Made by a program: the position numbers and the translations under genes. Under the pieces are notes generated by a model that saw nothing but the letters and a program-made list of their open reading frames with translations, did no database searches and had not been told where the DNA came from. Below are positions 19,576 through 30,592 of a DNA stretch of 39,941 bases, in pieces; the stretch's first letter is position 1, and the number at the start of each line of letters is the position of its first letter. Source of the stretch: Rhizophlyctis rosea (lineage: Eukaryota; Chytridiomycota; Chytridiomycetes; Rhizophlyctidales; Rhizophlyctidaceae); the NCBI GenBank assembly GCA_027596075.1, contig JADGJC010000323.1, forward strand, positions 1-39,941, read 5' to 3'.

Positions 19576-21240
19576 ATCCGGGAGCTGACGCAAATCGCCA
19601 ACGTCGCCAATTTCTACACCTTTGCTTCCTTCCCGTCAAACAATGGAAATCCTACACGTATCACAAGTCTTCTACCAGAGCTCCTTCGTATTATTGCTCG
19701 TCGATCGGAACCAACCACCATCCGCGCTCTCCGCTGTACCAACCGCTTTTTCCATTCCTTCATTACGGGCCGGGATCTCGTCCGTAGTGAAGCCCGGTGG
19801 CGGTACGAGTTCAGGGGATTGGACAATTGCTTCAAGTGGGCGGCGCGTAGGGATCACGTGGACATTGTTCAATATCATGTGAAAGATGTTGGGGTGGCTA
19901 TGAAGGAGGAAACTTTGATCAATGTTTCTGAATTGGGGCTGTTGAATATGGTATCTCTTTTCTTGTCGGAAGCAGTGGACCCCAATGCGCGAGGGCAGAT
20001 GATCTTTGAGACGGCCCTAGCCAAGGCGTGTTCCAATGGGCATGTTGAGCTTGTGAAGTTGCTATTGGCGGCGGGGGCAAGTGCGACGGCGCATAGGGGT
20101 GTGGCTCTTTGTATGGCTGTCGGGTACGGTGCGAGCGAGATTGTTCCGCTTTTGCTGGACGCCGGAGCGGACGTCGACGGAGAAGTCGTAGCTATTCCGG
20201 CAAACTTTCTTGAACGTGGGGAGAATGTCAGAGGATGGTGGAATATCTTGATTTGTGGGGTTCGCAGTGGCAACCTCAGCGTCGTGAGACAACTCCTGGG
20301 CGCAGGTGCACATGCTTCATTTCGTTATAGCCATGCACTTTGGATGGCTGCAAGACTGGGCAGAGTTGATCACGCGAGGGTATTGCGCAATTGGGGTGCG
20401 GACGCCAATGGAGATTGGGGGAAGAGACCACTTGTCGAAGCGGCTATTCACGGCCACCTTCCAATGGTGCGCTTCTTGTTGGACGAAGGGGGTGCCGATC
20501 TGCACGCGGACGACGACACTGCTCTGCTGGAAGCTTGTCGTTACAATCATGTCGGCATCCTGACTTATCTTTTGGGTATTGGGGCGAATGTCCATTGTCA
20601 CAGAGGAAGGAGCATGGTCTTAGCGGCAGAACAGGGATTTGTCGGCATCATGCGTGAACTTGTGGCCGCGGGTGCTGATGTGAACGCTCTCGGCGGCAAG
20701 GCATTGTCGAGAGCTGCTGGAAGAGGGTTCTACTGGGCTGTGATGTGGCTTACGCATCACGGTGCCAATACTCGACTCCGTGCCGCGCTTTTACATGCAG
20801 CCCAGAATAAGCGTCTCAACATTGTTGAGCTGATTTTCCCTCACATGGATGACAATAGTCAAGCGCTGTCCGACGTATGGGGTCGTCGGTATATCAGGGA
20901 CCCCCAATATTTGGAGATAACCCGCTACTTGTTGGAAGGGAGATTGATTCCGGATGGCTGGGCAAGAGTCATCACGAGTCTTGCAACGTGCGGTGCTGAT
21001 CATGCGAGAAGTTGTTTGAAATTGTTGTTGGCGAATATTAGAAAGGCTGGCAGGAGGGACGATAGGTACTTCAGAGTGGTGGAGAGAGCGGCGGAGGAGG
21101 CGGCAAAACTCGGGCATGGGGATATAGTTCACTTGTTGGTGGTGGCGAGTGCTGGTAGGATAGGGTGCGAGAAGGCAGGACGGTTGATGGCCACGGCGGC
21201 TGCGGCGATTTTGGCGTCTGCACAGGGTTGGGGGAAGTGA
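19576..21240 (+). CDS. F-box/ankyrin-repeat protein, copy B (no ATG)
   Basis: The frame is open from about 19431 to the stop at 21240 and aligns with copy A over its whole length (554 codons from 19576). The F-box-like part reads LLPELLRIIARRSEP and RCTNRFFHSFITGRDL. About nine ankyrin repeats follow, then the shared C-terminal region. The codon matching the start of A is ATC (19576-19578) instead of ATG, and no in-frame ATG precedes the F-box. The first one lies well inside the ankyrin region (MKEEETLINV). Unless a 5' exon supplies a start or a non-AUG codon is used, only an F-box-less product is possible. The body has no stop or frameshift, so loss of the start is recent or the start is unusual. 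It lies directly after the SCAI-like fragment. Confidence 0.65.
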   Translation: MRELTQIANVANFYTFASFPSNNGNPTRITSLLPELLRIIARRSEPTTIRALRCTNRFFHSFITGRDLVRSEARWRYEFRGLDNCFKWAARRDHVDIVQYHVKDVGVAMKEETLINVSELGLLNMVSLFLSEAVDPNARGQMIFETALAKACSNGHVELVKLLLAAGASATAHRGVALCMAVGYGASEIVPLLLDAGADVDGEVVAIPANFLERGENVRGWWNILICGVRSGNLSVVRQLLGAGAHASFRYSHALWMAARLGRVDHARVLRNWGADANGDWGKRPLVEAAIHGHLPMVRFLLDEGGADLHADDDTALLEACRYNHVGILTYLLGIGANVHCHRGRSMVLAAEQGFVGIMRELVAAGADVNALGGKALSRAAGRGFYWAVMWLTHHGANTRLRAALLHAAQNKRLNIVELIFPHMDDNSQALSDVWGRRYIRDPQYLEITRYLLEGRLIPDGWARVITSLATCGADHARSCLKLLLANIRKAGRRDDRYFRVVERAAEEAAKLGHGDIVHLLVVASAGRIGCEKAGRLMATAAAAILASAQGWGK

Positions 21241-22247
21241 AATCGATTTGCTGGTGTTGGAGTGATATGCCGGTGTCGCTACAATAGTGAAGATAGGAAA
21301 TGTTAGGATTTTGCTCAGACCATGTTGATGAAACATATCCTTGAATACATTGGAGAGGATTTTTTCGATAATTCTATTTTGCGCTTTGTGGTCCACATAA
21401 AGTTCTGATTATGCTTTCAGGTTGACTCTCTGCTTGTGACACCGGTTTCCCGTTCTGATGGTTGATGGGAGGGTTGCTCGCCAGTATCGTCGCTTTGCAA
21501 TCCACTGACCGAATGTCAACCTGCTTTTTGCATGATTTAGTAAGGGTCCTTCAACGAGTCTTGAATCAACCATCGACAGAATTCAACCACAAGACGCGTC
21601 TCATAAGCCACACAGTGGGCATTATGCAATTGACCACAACAATGCAATGCAATCTGCACCCAGCCCAGCTCGCTTGCCTTGACTGCCTTGTCGTCGTCAC
21701 AGAAGGTAGTCAAATTTGTTTGCCATGATTTTTACGGTCAAGCGGGTCGACGCAACGAAGCACCTTTTATTGTGACAATAACCAAGTTGCCACCCGTATT
21801 TCAGTCCAACAGCTCCCGAATCCCTTTTCCCTGTACCATATTCGAGAGATCTTTCACTGGCAAGACCATCACTCCGAGGTCGAGTCGTCCGACACTATCG
21901 ACAACGTCAAGACCAAAATCTAAGACAAGGAGGGAATTCCGCCTGACCAGCAAAGGCTCATCTTCGCCGGCTGACGACGAGTCAGTATCTCGAGATTCGG
22001 TTTTTGTTTGATCATCCAGTTTCGTGAATAGGTAGGTTTAGACGTAGAACTCAGACATGGAGAAAGCTCACATTCACCGACATATTATCTTGCCTGACAC
22101 AGCCACTATTGCAGTGCCAAACTTTTGTTTCTCACACTCAACAGTCAGACGCAACCCAGTAGGTTTTGCCCTCGTCGCTCTCGTTGCACCTTGCACAATG
22201 TTCTAAATTATGAATTCAGTTCGGAATAGTGGAACGACATAGCCGGT
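21241..22247. other. Region between copies B and C
   Basis: No complete gene is present. It holds the ubiquitin fragment (21847-21971) and sequence shared with 17440-18100 that appears to be the 5' region of copy C. The rest shows nothing I can name. Confidence 0.45.
21847..21971 (+). pseudogene. Broken ubiquitin fragment
   Basis: The DNA encodes codons ~3-47 of ubiquitin with lesions. TGKTIT is followed by one missing base (CTC is CC at 21874-21875). EVESSDTIDNVKTKI is then followed by TAA (21921-21923) in place of the CAA codon. DKEGIPPDQQRLIFAG follows, then TGA where Lys48 should be. After that the similarity ends. No intron or complete reading frame is present. The related sequence upstream at 17700-17860 lacks it, so it was probably inserted into the 5' region of copy C as a truncated copy. 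Confidence 0.85.
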
Positions 22248-23385
22248 ATGAGCGCGACGGCTACACGCACACCTCAACTTCACCCAAGCCTACCGAACGA
22301 AATCCTTCGCGCAATAGCACGGTGTTCCCATCCAAGAAGTTGCGAATATCTCCGTCGTACTAGCAAAGCTCAGCGCGTGAACATTAAATCGAGTGACGTG
22401 GTTTGGGCGGATGCCGGCTTGCGAACATTCACGGACGGAGAAGAATCTTGTTGGACGTGGGCCATGGAGGGCGGTCATCTGGAAATCTTGAGGGCGTATT
22501 TTGATGAGAAGGTCGGCTCGGGAGTGGAAGAAGCTCTGATCCATGCGGCGTACGCGGACCATATGGACGTGGTGCTTTTCTTTCTCAGCAAGGGTGTGGA
22601 TGTCAATGCTGTAGGGTCTGCATTCGGGAATACTGCTTTAGCGTCCGCATCTGACTACGGTCATACTGAGATTGTGAGAGTGCTGCTGGAAGCCGGAGTT
22701 GATGTCAATGCACATGGCGGTCTAGCTTTGCGCCTGGCAGCACGGGGAAGGTATATAGACATCGTATCGGCATTGCTCAATGCGGGAGCTGACGTGAACG
22801 CCTCTTTTGCATTCCCAACGGGATCGCATTTCTACACACCATTGGTCGCATCAGTGAGGAACAATGACGTGGCCATGACGAAGATCTTGCTGGCTGCCGG
22901 ATCAGGTTTGGAAGTTGAAGACGGTCAACCCATGAGGGATGCAGTAGGATCAGGACATTCCGACATTGTACGTTTATTGTTGCATTGGGGGGTGGATAAG
23001 GATGCTGCTGGCACGACAAGCCTGATCTGTCGAGCGGCTGTGGGTGGGCACATCGGGGTCGTCAACGTTTTGGCGGAAGCTGGGGCAGACATTCATGCGG
23101 ACAATGACGATGCTTTGTTCAGAGCTGCTACCTACAAGAATTGGGATGTGGTGGATATCCTGGTACGATATGGGTCTGACCATTATGAAATGGATGATGC
23201 AGCCATTGCCCGCGTTGCATCTTAACGATACCTTGTTGGCAAAGAAGCTAATTGAAGTTGGGGCGAGATTGGAGGCATGTCCGGACGAGGAGTGGAGCGA
23301 GTTGTTGACATGGCTGGAAGGGGAGGATGAGGAGGATGAGGAGGATGAGGAGGAAGAGGGCGGAGGGGAGGAGGAGGGGCAGTGA
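22248..23385 (+). pseudogene. F-box/ankyrin-repeat protein, copy C (frameshifted)
   Basis: ATG 22248 opens a frame of 325 codons to TAA 23223-23225. Residues ~13-60 are F-box-like (LPNEILRAIARCSHP), and about seven ankyrin repeats follow (for example SDYGHTEIVRVLLEAGVDVN). Alignment with copy D shows the homology continuing in the next frame from 23224 (NDTLLAKKLIEVGARLE), which points to loss of two bases or gain of one at 23222-23224. The shifted frame then runs through a GAG/GAT repeat coding for a Glu/Asp tail and stops at 23385, without the C-terminal ankyrins of D and E. The N-terminal 325 residues could still be made as a truncated F-box/ankyrin protein. Confidence 0.7.
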
Positions 23386-24217
23386 AGGGATATGTTTATG
23401 TGTTCATTGTACTGTGGGCATTGGCTAGATACATGTATTTTGATTAGGGATGCGATCTAGGACTTGTAAACTGTAATCCGAATGTGAATGAATTATGTTG
23501 CCTTCGGGTTGTTTAGGTTGCTATGTATCATTGCTCCAATCATGTTGTGATTTCGTGGCACTTAAATGATCAGGACTTGGACGTGGACCCACACGGTATG
23601 AGAGACAAGCCACATGCCCCAATTCAAATTTCAGGCCCCAATTCGAACATAGCTAGGTAACTTAGGTATCTTGTCTTTCGTGCTGTAGCTAATAGTTATT
23701 TATGCAGTACGTGATTTCTCTATCGTTTATAGAATAACAGCATAGCGCCGAGACGGTGACGCCGTAGATTCGTTTTACGGCCACAAACATATGAAACTAC
23801 TCTAACGCGCGCCTTTTATAGTCCATGACATCAAACCTTGGGGAGATATAACACATTCCTGATCAGTTGATCAGGAAGGTGCTATTGCCACTCGAACTAA
23901 GCCACCGCTCTATGGCTCATTCGAGTGATTTCTGGTCAGGATTCCAAACCGGCAAAACTGGCTGTCAGCAAGATTTGATGTCACGGACTTTTACGTGAAG
24001 AACGACCTTTGTTCGCGAATCGAACGTCTGTTAGTTTTTTACGATTTTCCTGTAGGGGTGAGGAATGAGGTTGCTTGGAAAACTCACTCAAACCTCCATT
24101 TGATATCTTTTTTCACTGCGGCAGCTCTGTGTTGTTTTCCTGCACACTCTTTGATACTTTCCGTACGATTTGTTCCTCCCCTCGAACTAGCCTTTGCTTT
24201 GTCACTCACCTTTCGGC
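23386..24217. other. Intergenic between copies C and D
   Basis: No supported gene. A perfect 8-bp stem with a 2-base loop (cctgatca gt tgatcagg) lies near 23860. The F-box part expected for copy D is not recognisable in this stretch. Confidence 0.4.
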
Positions 24218-25638
24218 ACCAGTGTGAGTTTGCCTGCGCGGAGGGTAACCATGTGAAGATCTTGGAAGCATATTATCACGACAGGACCCGCCCGGTTTTG
24301 GAACAAACTATGATTGAGGCGGCGTCCAGAAATTGTTTGGGGGTGGTTGAGTTTTTACTCGAGAAGGGCGTGGACGTCAATGCAGTAGGCACTGATTGGT
24401 TCGGCGATACGGCATTGGCGACGGCTTGCGATTATGGTCATGCTGAAGTCGTGAAGGTTTTGTTGGAGGCTGGTGCTGATGCCACTGCTCATGGCAGTAT
24501 AGCGTTGAAGCTTGCGGCGGAGGGCGGGTACAACATCATTGTTTCGACCTTGCTCGATGCGAAGGCGGAGATCAGCACCTCTTTCATAAACCCAGATGGG
24601 TGGTATTTTTATCCGCCGCTGGTAGCAGCAGCACGGAGCGGCAACGTGCGCATGGCAGAGATCTTGTTGGCTGCCGGTGCAGATTTGGAAGTTGAAGGTG
24701 GTCGAGCGATGAGAGATGCAGTCAAATCAGGTCACGTTAACATGGTGCGGCTCTTTTGGCGCTGGGGCGCCTACATGGACACCGCGGAATTGACGACAAT
24801 GTTTGCCACAGCTATGTCGCATGGTCACATGCACATGATGAGCGTTTTGGCGGGAGCGGGAGCCGATCTTCATGCCATCCATGAGAATGACGATGAAGTT
24901 CTGTTCCGAAGTTCTCCTGACATGGTCCATCTCTTGGTAGCCTTGGAAGCTCCCCACTACCGAGTGCATGATTCCGCTATCACACGGGCTGTTCGTAGTG
25001 ATAATGCGATGGTTTTGGGTGAACTAGTCGAAATCGGTGCAAATGTCAACGTGCAGGGATTGTTGTCATTCGCGGCACGGAACGGTTACAGCGAGTGTGT
25101 TCGGATCTTGTTAGCGGGAGGGGCCAACATCGACTTCCGCACCCGAGCATCTCTCATCTCATTTGCGCAATCGGATCTCCCCGCATGCGTCAACGCCATC
25201 GCAAAAACCGGACTGGACATCCAGATCCTAGCTCCTTCATACAGCTGGCGCGACGTTCAAGTCAACTATTACGGAACCGCCCGCCTATTGCTAGGAGCGG
25301 GGTTCGTACCTATGGGGTTACGTCGGGCGATAATGGGACTGTCAGTTGGCGGGGGTTAGAAGGGGCCGGGTCAGGGGGCGTCGGGTCTTTTGTTTACGTT
25401 GTTGGAGAATGCGAAGAAGGCGGGGAGGGCGGATGGCAGGTTCTGGTGGGTGTTACGCCGGGCGGCAAATTGTGCAGCGTGGAAAAGGCATGGGGAAATT
25501 GTGAATGTGTTGATTAGGGCGAGTGAAGGGCGGATCGATGATTATCAAAGGAGGAAATTGGTGAAGACGGTGCGGAGGGAAAACGGAGGCAGGTTGAGGT
25601 TGAAGGAGGGGGGAGACGGTGGGGGCAGTTTGTTGTAG
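24218..25638 (+). pseudogene. F-box/ankyrin paralogue, copy D (no F-box, nonsense codon)
   Basis: Homology to copies C and E starts at CEFACAEGNHVKILEAYY (about 24223) and runs through roughly nine ankyrin repeats. The frame is open back to 23995, but those codons are hydrophobic and unlike an F-box, and no in-frame ATG precedes the repeats. At 25357-25359 a TAG stands where copy E has GAG (GGG then E/stop, then K). The same frame continues downstream with paralogue-specific sequence (LLFTLLENAKKAGRADG, KRHGEIVNVLIRASEGR) to a stop at 25636-25638. Loss of the F-box, start and full-length frame indicates a pseudogene, although a truncated ankyrin protein cannot be excluded. Confidence 0.7.
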
Positions 25639-26239
25639 GCAGCTGGATCATTAGATGTATGTTTGGGTGGGGTTGGCATTGTTCCGATATCAACATGTAC
25701 GCCTTTGTTCTTCAGCTTTCTATCATTGAATGGATCATACAGTGTTTCCGTCTTCCGATGATTATAGGACCCTGACGCACGTACGCGACGCTGAGGAGCC
25801 CATAGACAGAATGTGTTGCAACAGAAGCTTCTGTCTATGGGCTCCTCAGCTCCCGCATCTGCTACAGCAATACAGCAGACCGACGATCTCATTGACAGCA
25901 CTCAGTCAGCTGGCTGGTGCTTGATAAAACCATAATGTTTTGTCGGCCCCTTCAAAATTTAACTCTAAATCGCACAAACCTTTACGACCGAGTGGCCCTT
26001 CTCCACAGCCTGAATCAACGTTGCTCGAGCCTCCCTTCCGCGTCCAAAGTCATCCACCAGATCACACAGTATATTGAAATGAGAATTCTGTTCTTCCAAC
26101 ACCACGGAATCTCACATTCTCTCCATGCCCGTTATCACTGAATCTTCAAGCCCACAATGTATCGTGTAAACCCAGCTGAGCTGCAGCAGCTCATATATAT
26201 ATTCAAAGTCCCAATTCCTCTCCCCAACGAACCAACCCA
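25639..26239. other. Intergenic with hairpin
   Basis: No supported gene. It contains the perfect hairpin at 25790-25850 and ends at the stop of the minus-strand Rcf2-like gene. Two opposite-strand ORFs here (25545-25901 and 25730-25924) cross the hairpin and lack motifs. Confidence 0.4.
25790..25850. repeat. Perfect 22-bp inverted repeat (hairpin)
   Basis: The 22 bases at 25790-25811 (starting gctgaggagcccatagac) are the exact reverse complement of 25829-25850. The 17-base loop itself contains the palindrome tgttgcaaca. A transcript could fold into a long stable stem of the size of small-RNA precursors. It could equally be a foldback scar. No flanking duplication is obvious. Confidence 0.9.
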
Positions 26240-27341
26240 TTACTCTCCCCTCTTAACATGCCCCACATTCTCCAACGCACTTCCAGCCTTCTCACTAACC
26301 GGGTACAGCTTGGTCGTGATTGCGCCCTCCCCGGGCGCAAGGGGCACCTTGTTCATGACACGCTCGAAGTGGCGGTCGACTTGTACAGGGTGCGGGTCCG
26401 TTGAGGCGAGGGCTGCAGCAGCACCAAGACCCGCGAGGGCTGTGTGTAGGGATTCGGTGGTGGTTAGGTATATAACCAAAATGGAAGTGTGGAGGGGATT
26501 TTGCAATGAAATTGGCCAGACATACCGCAGACTTGAGCAATCAGACGGGCGTTGATTACTTTGTTGGCTGTCGAGATGTCACGACGGCCCCATGTGTAGA
26601 GCATGGATCCACCGAGAGTCCCTGCCCAGACCCCAGCTGATGATTTTTGGAGAGAAGAGGTGAATTAGCTTTGACTCATCTTGCCGGCCTATCAATCATT
26701 TAAAGAGTCACGACCCCGCCTCACACTCCACAGACACACATGCATACAAAACAAACATGAGCCACCTACCAACAAGCGGAGTCCGATGCTCAACAATCCA
26801 GTGCTTCAGAGTCTTGTCCTGCCTGTGCAATGGCTCGCCACCAACTTGACGGGGCGTCTTGTCAAGGGAAGATTCAGCCAGCGGGCCCGAGATCGATCTT
26901 GGCAGGGAGAGATCACGAGCAGCACGAATGGAAGCTTGGTCGACGTAAGTGAAGAATGTGCCTGTTGATGCGGCGAGGACCAGGAATGTCTGTTGAGGTG
27001 TGATTAGTGCATGTTTACTTGGATACCAACTCCGACCCGCTAGTACTACCCACTTTAAAAGGCAACGTCAAACTCCTCCAAAAGGCGCTCCTCCTATGAG
27101 CTGCATAGATCAAAGCTGCTGTCCCTGTACCAGCCGCAGCCGAGTACATAGCACCATTCCACATGTCCTCATGGTACCTCTGTTCCTTGAAGTGCCTGTC
27201 ATGTTCGTAGCTTGGGTGGGTAGATCGGGCAGGAGAAGAAGGGTTTGAAGCCCATGCGGTGTCAAAGTGAGAAGGATCAGAGGAAGATGCGGTTGGTGCT
27301 CTCTTTTGGTCAACTGGGGTTTTAATTTGTTCGGAAGGCAT
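26240..27341 (-). CDS. RCF2: Rcf2-like respiratory supercomplex factor (HIG1 domain)
   Basis: Four minus-strand exons (27054-27341, 26770-26989, 26526-26636, 26240-26439) with consistent phases give about 272 residues; the first donor could also lie a few codons later (GTATCC). The N-terminal third holds a membrane-like stretch (MYSAAAGTGTAALIYAA) and a second one (TFLVLAASTGTFFTYV). The C-terminal part is HIG1-like: LVAGVWAGTLGGSMLY, then ANKVINARLIAQVC and a hydrophobic helix (ALAGLGAAAALAS). This is the layout of yeast Rcf2, an inner mitochondrial membrane protein associated with cytochrome oxidase and III-IV supercomplexes. The C-terminal tail after the HIG1 domain is longer than in yeast. 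It is transcribed against the F-box/ankyrin array and shares no sequence with it. Confidence 0.75.
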
Positions 27342-28003
27342 TGTTGGGTGTGTGTGGTTATGAGAATGTGTTTATGGATGAACGATGGAATGAGGTGTAT
27401 GAGGCTAAGAAAAGTTGCGAATGTGATCAGAATGCGGTGCTTCTCTGTAGATTATATTGTCAAGATTTACACGAGTGGGATCCTTGCTGATCTCAATGAT
27501 ATATAGATAGGGGATGACAATGCGGCAGGGTCATCGTGATACCTGCTTGACTATGCGGCACGCGTTCCGGGTGCCACATCAGAGTGGTTCACATCAGACC
27601 CTATTTACTGTTTCCCGATAGCTAGTGCAACAGGCGGGTGGGAAGTGAGGGTATGTGCGAAGGATGTGGTCAATGAGGGGCTCGATCCTTGGGTCTTGCG
27701 GCACAAATCTGTCGGAGTGCTTGGAAAAGGTGATGTCAGATCCACTGTCAAGGAGCTTCGGGGCCTCGATGATCATTGAGGTGACGCGTCAGTCACGTGC
27801 TTTCGGAAGTGCCATGTCTGAAAATGGTGCCACCAATTGCGTACAATAAACCCATATCAGGACTTATTGTTGGCTAAGCCCCAAATTCTTCCTTTCTCAT
27901 TTCGTTCCCACCAGCCCACCCTTTCCAATTCACATCTACTTCTCCACAAGAGATCCCTTTTCCCGAAACCGACAAGCTGCACCACACGACAACAGTCATC
28001 ATA
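27342..28003. other. Divergent promoter region, Rcf2-like and F-box/LRR genes
   Basis: The 660 bp separate two divergent starts. Small ORFs in it lack motifs. No specific regulatory element is recognised. Confidence 0.4.
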
Positions 28004-29380
28004 ATGTCCAAGAACTCCCCTTTCTGCCATATCACAGCTCTACCAGACCACGTCCTGTTCGCCATCTTCGACTACATCCAGCCTTACGACCATTTCAATG
28101 TGCAGAGACTTCTTCGCCGACCCAAAGGGGAGCGCCGCGATGGCGTACCGTACGAGATACATCTTGCTCAGGTGAGAATTTTCGTTTTTCCACCACTCAT
28201 CTTCTTTCTTGCTGATCTTGTTCAACAGATTTGCAGGACGTTCCGTCCGATAGCCTTCCGGTTGCGAGCGGGACAATGTCTAGGTAAAGAATTATTCCCA
28301 GTAACCCATATATTATTTGGTTGGCGGGGTATGATCCAAATTAACTGATCACGTCTGCCACCAGATGTGGAAAACTACACTCCCTTCCGTAACATCAAGA
28401 AATGCCGTCAAGCATATGATATCTTCCTTCGGGATCCTTTGCGAGTGGCGTCTGTTCGAGTTCTCCGCCTGGGCAGCGAAACGGGTTCGAAACCGTTGGA
28501 AGTCATTGACTTAAGTCGTTTGATATCCTTCGAAAAGGACGTCTGCAGAAGAGACACCCTGGACCTAAAGCAACGCGCTCTGGATCAAATAATGCAAGCT
28601 TTCAACAATGCAGCAGCTGTCAATCCACCACAATGTCTACATATGTGTCGGATAGATTTAGACGACATCGCCTTCTCCCCTGCCTTCCTGCAATTCCTCA
28701 ACGTACTGCAAGAAGCTCCGCTAAAACATCTGTCATGGGGGCATGCGTCTCACAGCGACACGCCTCGCACACCCTTCACTTTACCGTCTCATCTTTCATT
28801 CAAATCGCTCCAATCACTCACATTCCCATGTGATGTCATCGTTCCAGATCTAGCCATAGCATTTCCAAACTTAGTCAAAATTCACGTTGGCTACCCAGGC
28901 TACATCACGTCAGCTCCCTCACTCAAAACTCTGACGCAACCTACTATCACTCACCTCACGCTGAAAGTCTTTTGGGAAGAATCTTTGCGGAGTCTTCCGT
29001 CCTCAACGCTCACCTCCCTCACATCTTTACGCATCTATTCCGAAGATCCCGCCGAATCCTTACACCTGGCCGCCGAACCCTTGTCCAAACTACACAATCT
29101 CACATCCTTGAGTATTGATGAACTCGATTGCAGCACGATGCGCGGATTCCTTTCTCATATCGGTAGCAACAAGTTGGAAAAGATCAAATGTGGCCTTGTT
29201 TCGTGGCAGTATGAGGAGGTTTTTGATAGATTGAAACGGTGGCGTGGGGTGCTGAAGAAGGTGCGGTTCCGGTTTGATGAAGTGGAAATTAGTGATGAAG
29301 ATGCTTTGTGGGCGGATGGAGATAAATTGCGGAAGGAGTTGAAGGTGGAAAAAATGAAGTTAGTACTTCCCAGGCTGTAG
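28004..29380 (+). CDS. F-box protein with LRR-like C-terminal region
   Basis: Three exons (28004-28171, 28229-28283, 28365-29380) in phase give 412 residues from ATG 28004. The N-terminus is F-box-like (ITALPDHVLFAIFDYIQP). From residue ~150 the chain has leucine-rich spacing (LKHLSWGH, FKSLQSLTFPCDV, LTSLTSLRIYSE, LHNLTSLSIDELDC), as in FBXL-type SCF adaptors, ending in a charged helix (KVRFRFDEVEISDED). The LRRs are irregular. It would act as a substrate receptor of an SCF ubiquitin ligase; the substrate is unknown. It is unrelated in sequence to the neighbouring F-box/ankyrin array apart from the F-box itself, and unlike them it has introns and no lesion. Confidence 0.75.
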
Positions 29381-30592
29381 AATGGCAGTTCCGCTTGGTT
29401 TGTTTAGCATCCTTCAAAAATAATCCTGTGTAGTTGAAAGCTGGGGAGTTGCTGTAGCCGAAGTGTTTGTAGTGAAATCAAATGCCGGAGGAACCTTGCA
29501 GCCGTTCTTTTGAGTGAAAATCATTCGTTTATCTAATACTGGAGTCACAGAGCGTTTATAATAATGAAACGGCATCTGCCGGCACCCATTTCCGACGTGG
29601 TTGGAGGTCACATTTCATCCTGTGGTGGAAGTGAGAAGGGCATGAATTCATTCCAGCCGGGTCGCGGAGAGCTATCATGGGCTTGGCTGTTGCGGGTAGT
29701 GACGGCGTATTGGTTGAAAATGCAAAAGGTGGGAGGATTGGATTAGGATTTGGCTCATCTTGTGGTTTTGTATTCAACAGTGAGATAAGTAAGTATCAGG
29801 ACCCTGAGCAGGACGTAAAGCTGTACCTGGGTATGACAGAAAAGCCACATCTGAGAGTCTACTGTCTCGGACACATGGGACCCTGCGATATGCTGCAACC
29901 AGCGCTGCAATGATCCTTCACATACCCTCACACCACTTCTCCCTCACAACCTCGTTGCATTGTCGTCTTGCCGAAAATTAGAGCTTATCATCTCACCAAA
30001 CCGGTCGCAGCAGGGGCAGAGTCATTATCTCTGAACCTTCGACGAGCCATCCGTCGTCATACCCTCATACACATGTAAAGCACTCCTTCATCTTTCCCGC
30101 ACTCGCATTGTCAGTCATATCTTACCCTTTCTCTTGATACCCCGCTCTACTGACCGACAGTAACACACATCAATACATATGTTGCTGAGAAAAAAGTCCC
30201 AATCATAGAAACTTGTCATTGTTGCACTTGACGCGACCTGATAGTGAACTTGGTAGGCCGGTCCTTCTCTCTCATAACAACGTTGCAGCTGACAGGCAAG
30301 CACAGTAACAAGCTACTTTATAACGAATACGATTCTGATATGACGGAAAGTGAATGCACACGGGAGACTATGATCTCTCCTCAAGGTCAGCTACGTTTCA
30401 GCTACGGCAAATTGAAAGCTTACAAGGAAGGAATTTGCTCACCACCAAAGTCTCTCCTCAACAGGTCCTGATAGTACAGTCTCTTCGATTCCTCCATCTG
30501 AAGTACATCTTTATCCGTCAACAGCTTCCTCGTCTCCTTCGCACTCTAAACACGAAACCCGTCAAAGCGTCGGAAAGATCATCGTCGCGGCC
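29381..30592. other. Intergenic with short paralogue relic
   Basis: Contains the C-terminal relic at 29645-29747. The rest, up to the F-box homology of copy E, shows no supported gene. The frame of copy E stays open back to about 30418 without an ATG. Confidence 0.4.
29645..29747 (+). pseudogene. Relic of F-box/ankyrin C-terminal region
   Basis: About 100 bp align with copy E at 31862-31983: gattcgttcc.acc, agctatcatggg.ttggct, tattg.ttgaaaaatgc and gggctgggaggttgga are all present in order with small gaps. In E this encodes ALRKAIMGLACGGGEK followed by LLKNARRAGRLDD. Here deletions shift the frame and there is a stop after about 60 codons. It shows that another array member once lay between the F-box/LRR gene and copy E. 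Confidence 0.65.

Noticed and set aside
20791..21396. 201-codon minus-strand ORF
   Set aside because: Shadow of copy B on the opposite strand; Ser/His/Pro-rich with no domain.
23850..23930. tRNA-like stem at 23.86 kb
   Set aside because: One 8-bp stem only; no acceptor stem, T-loop or anticodon arm could be built.
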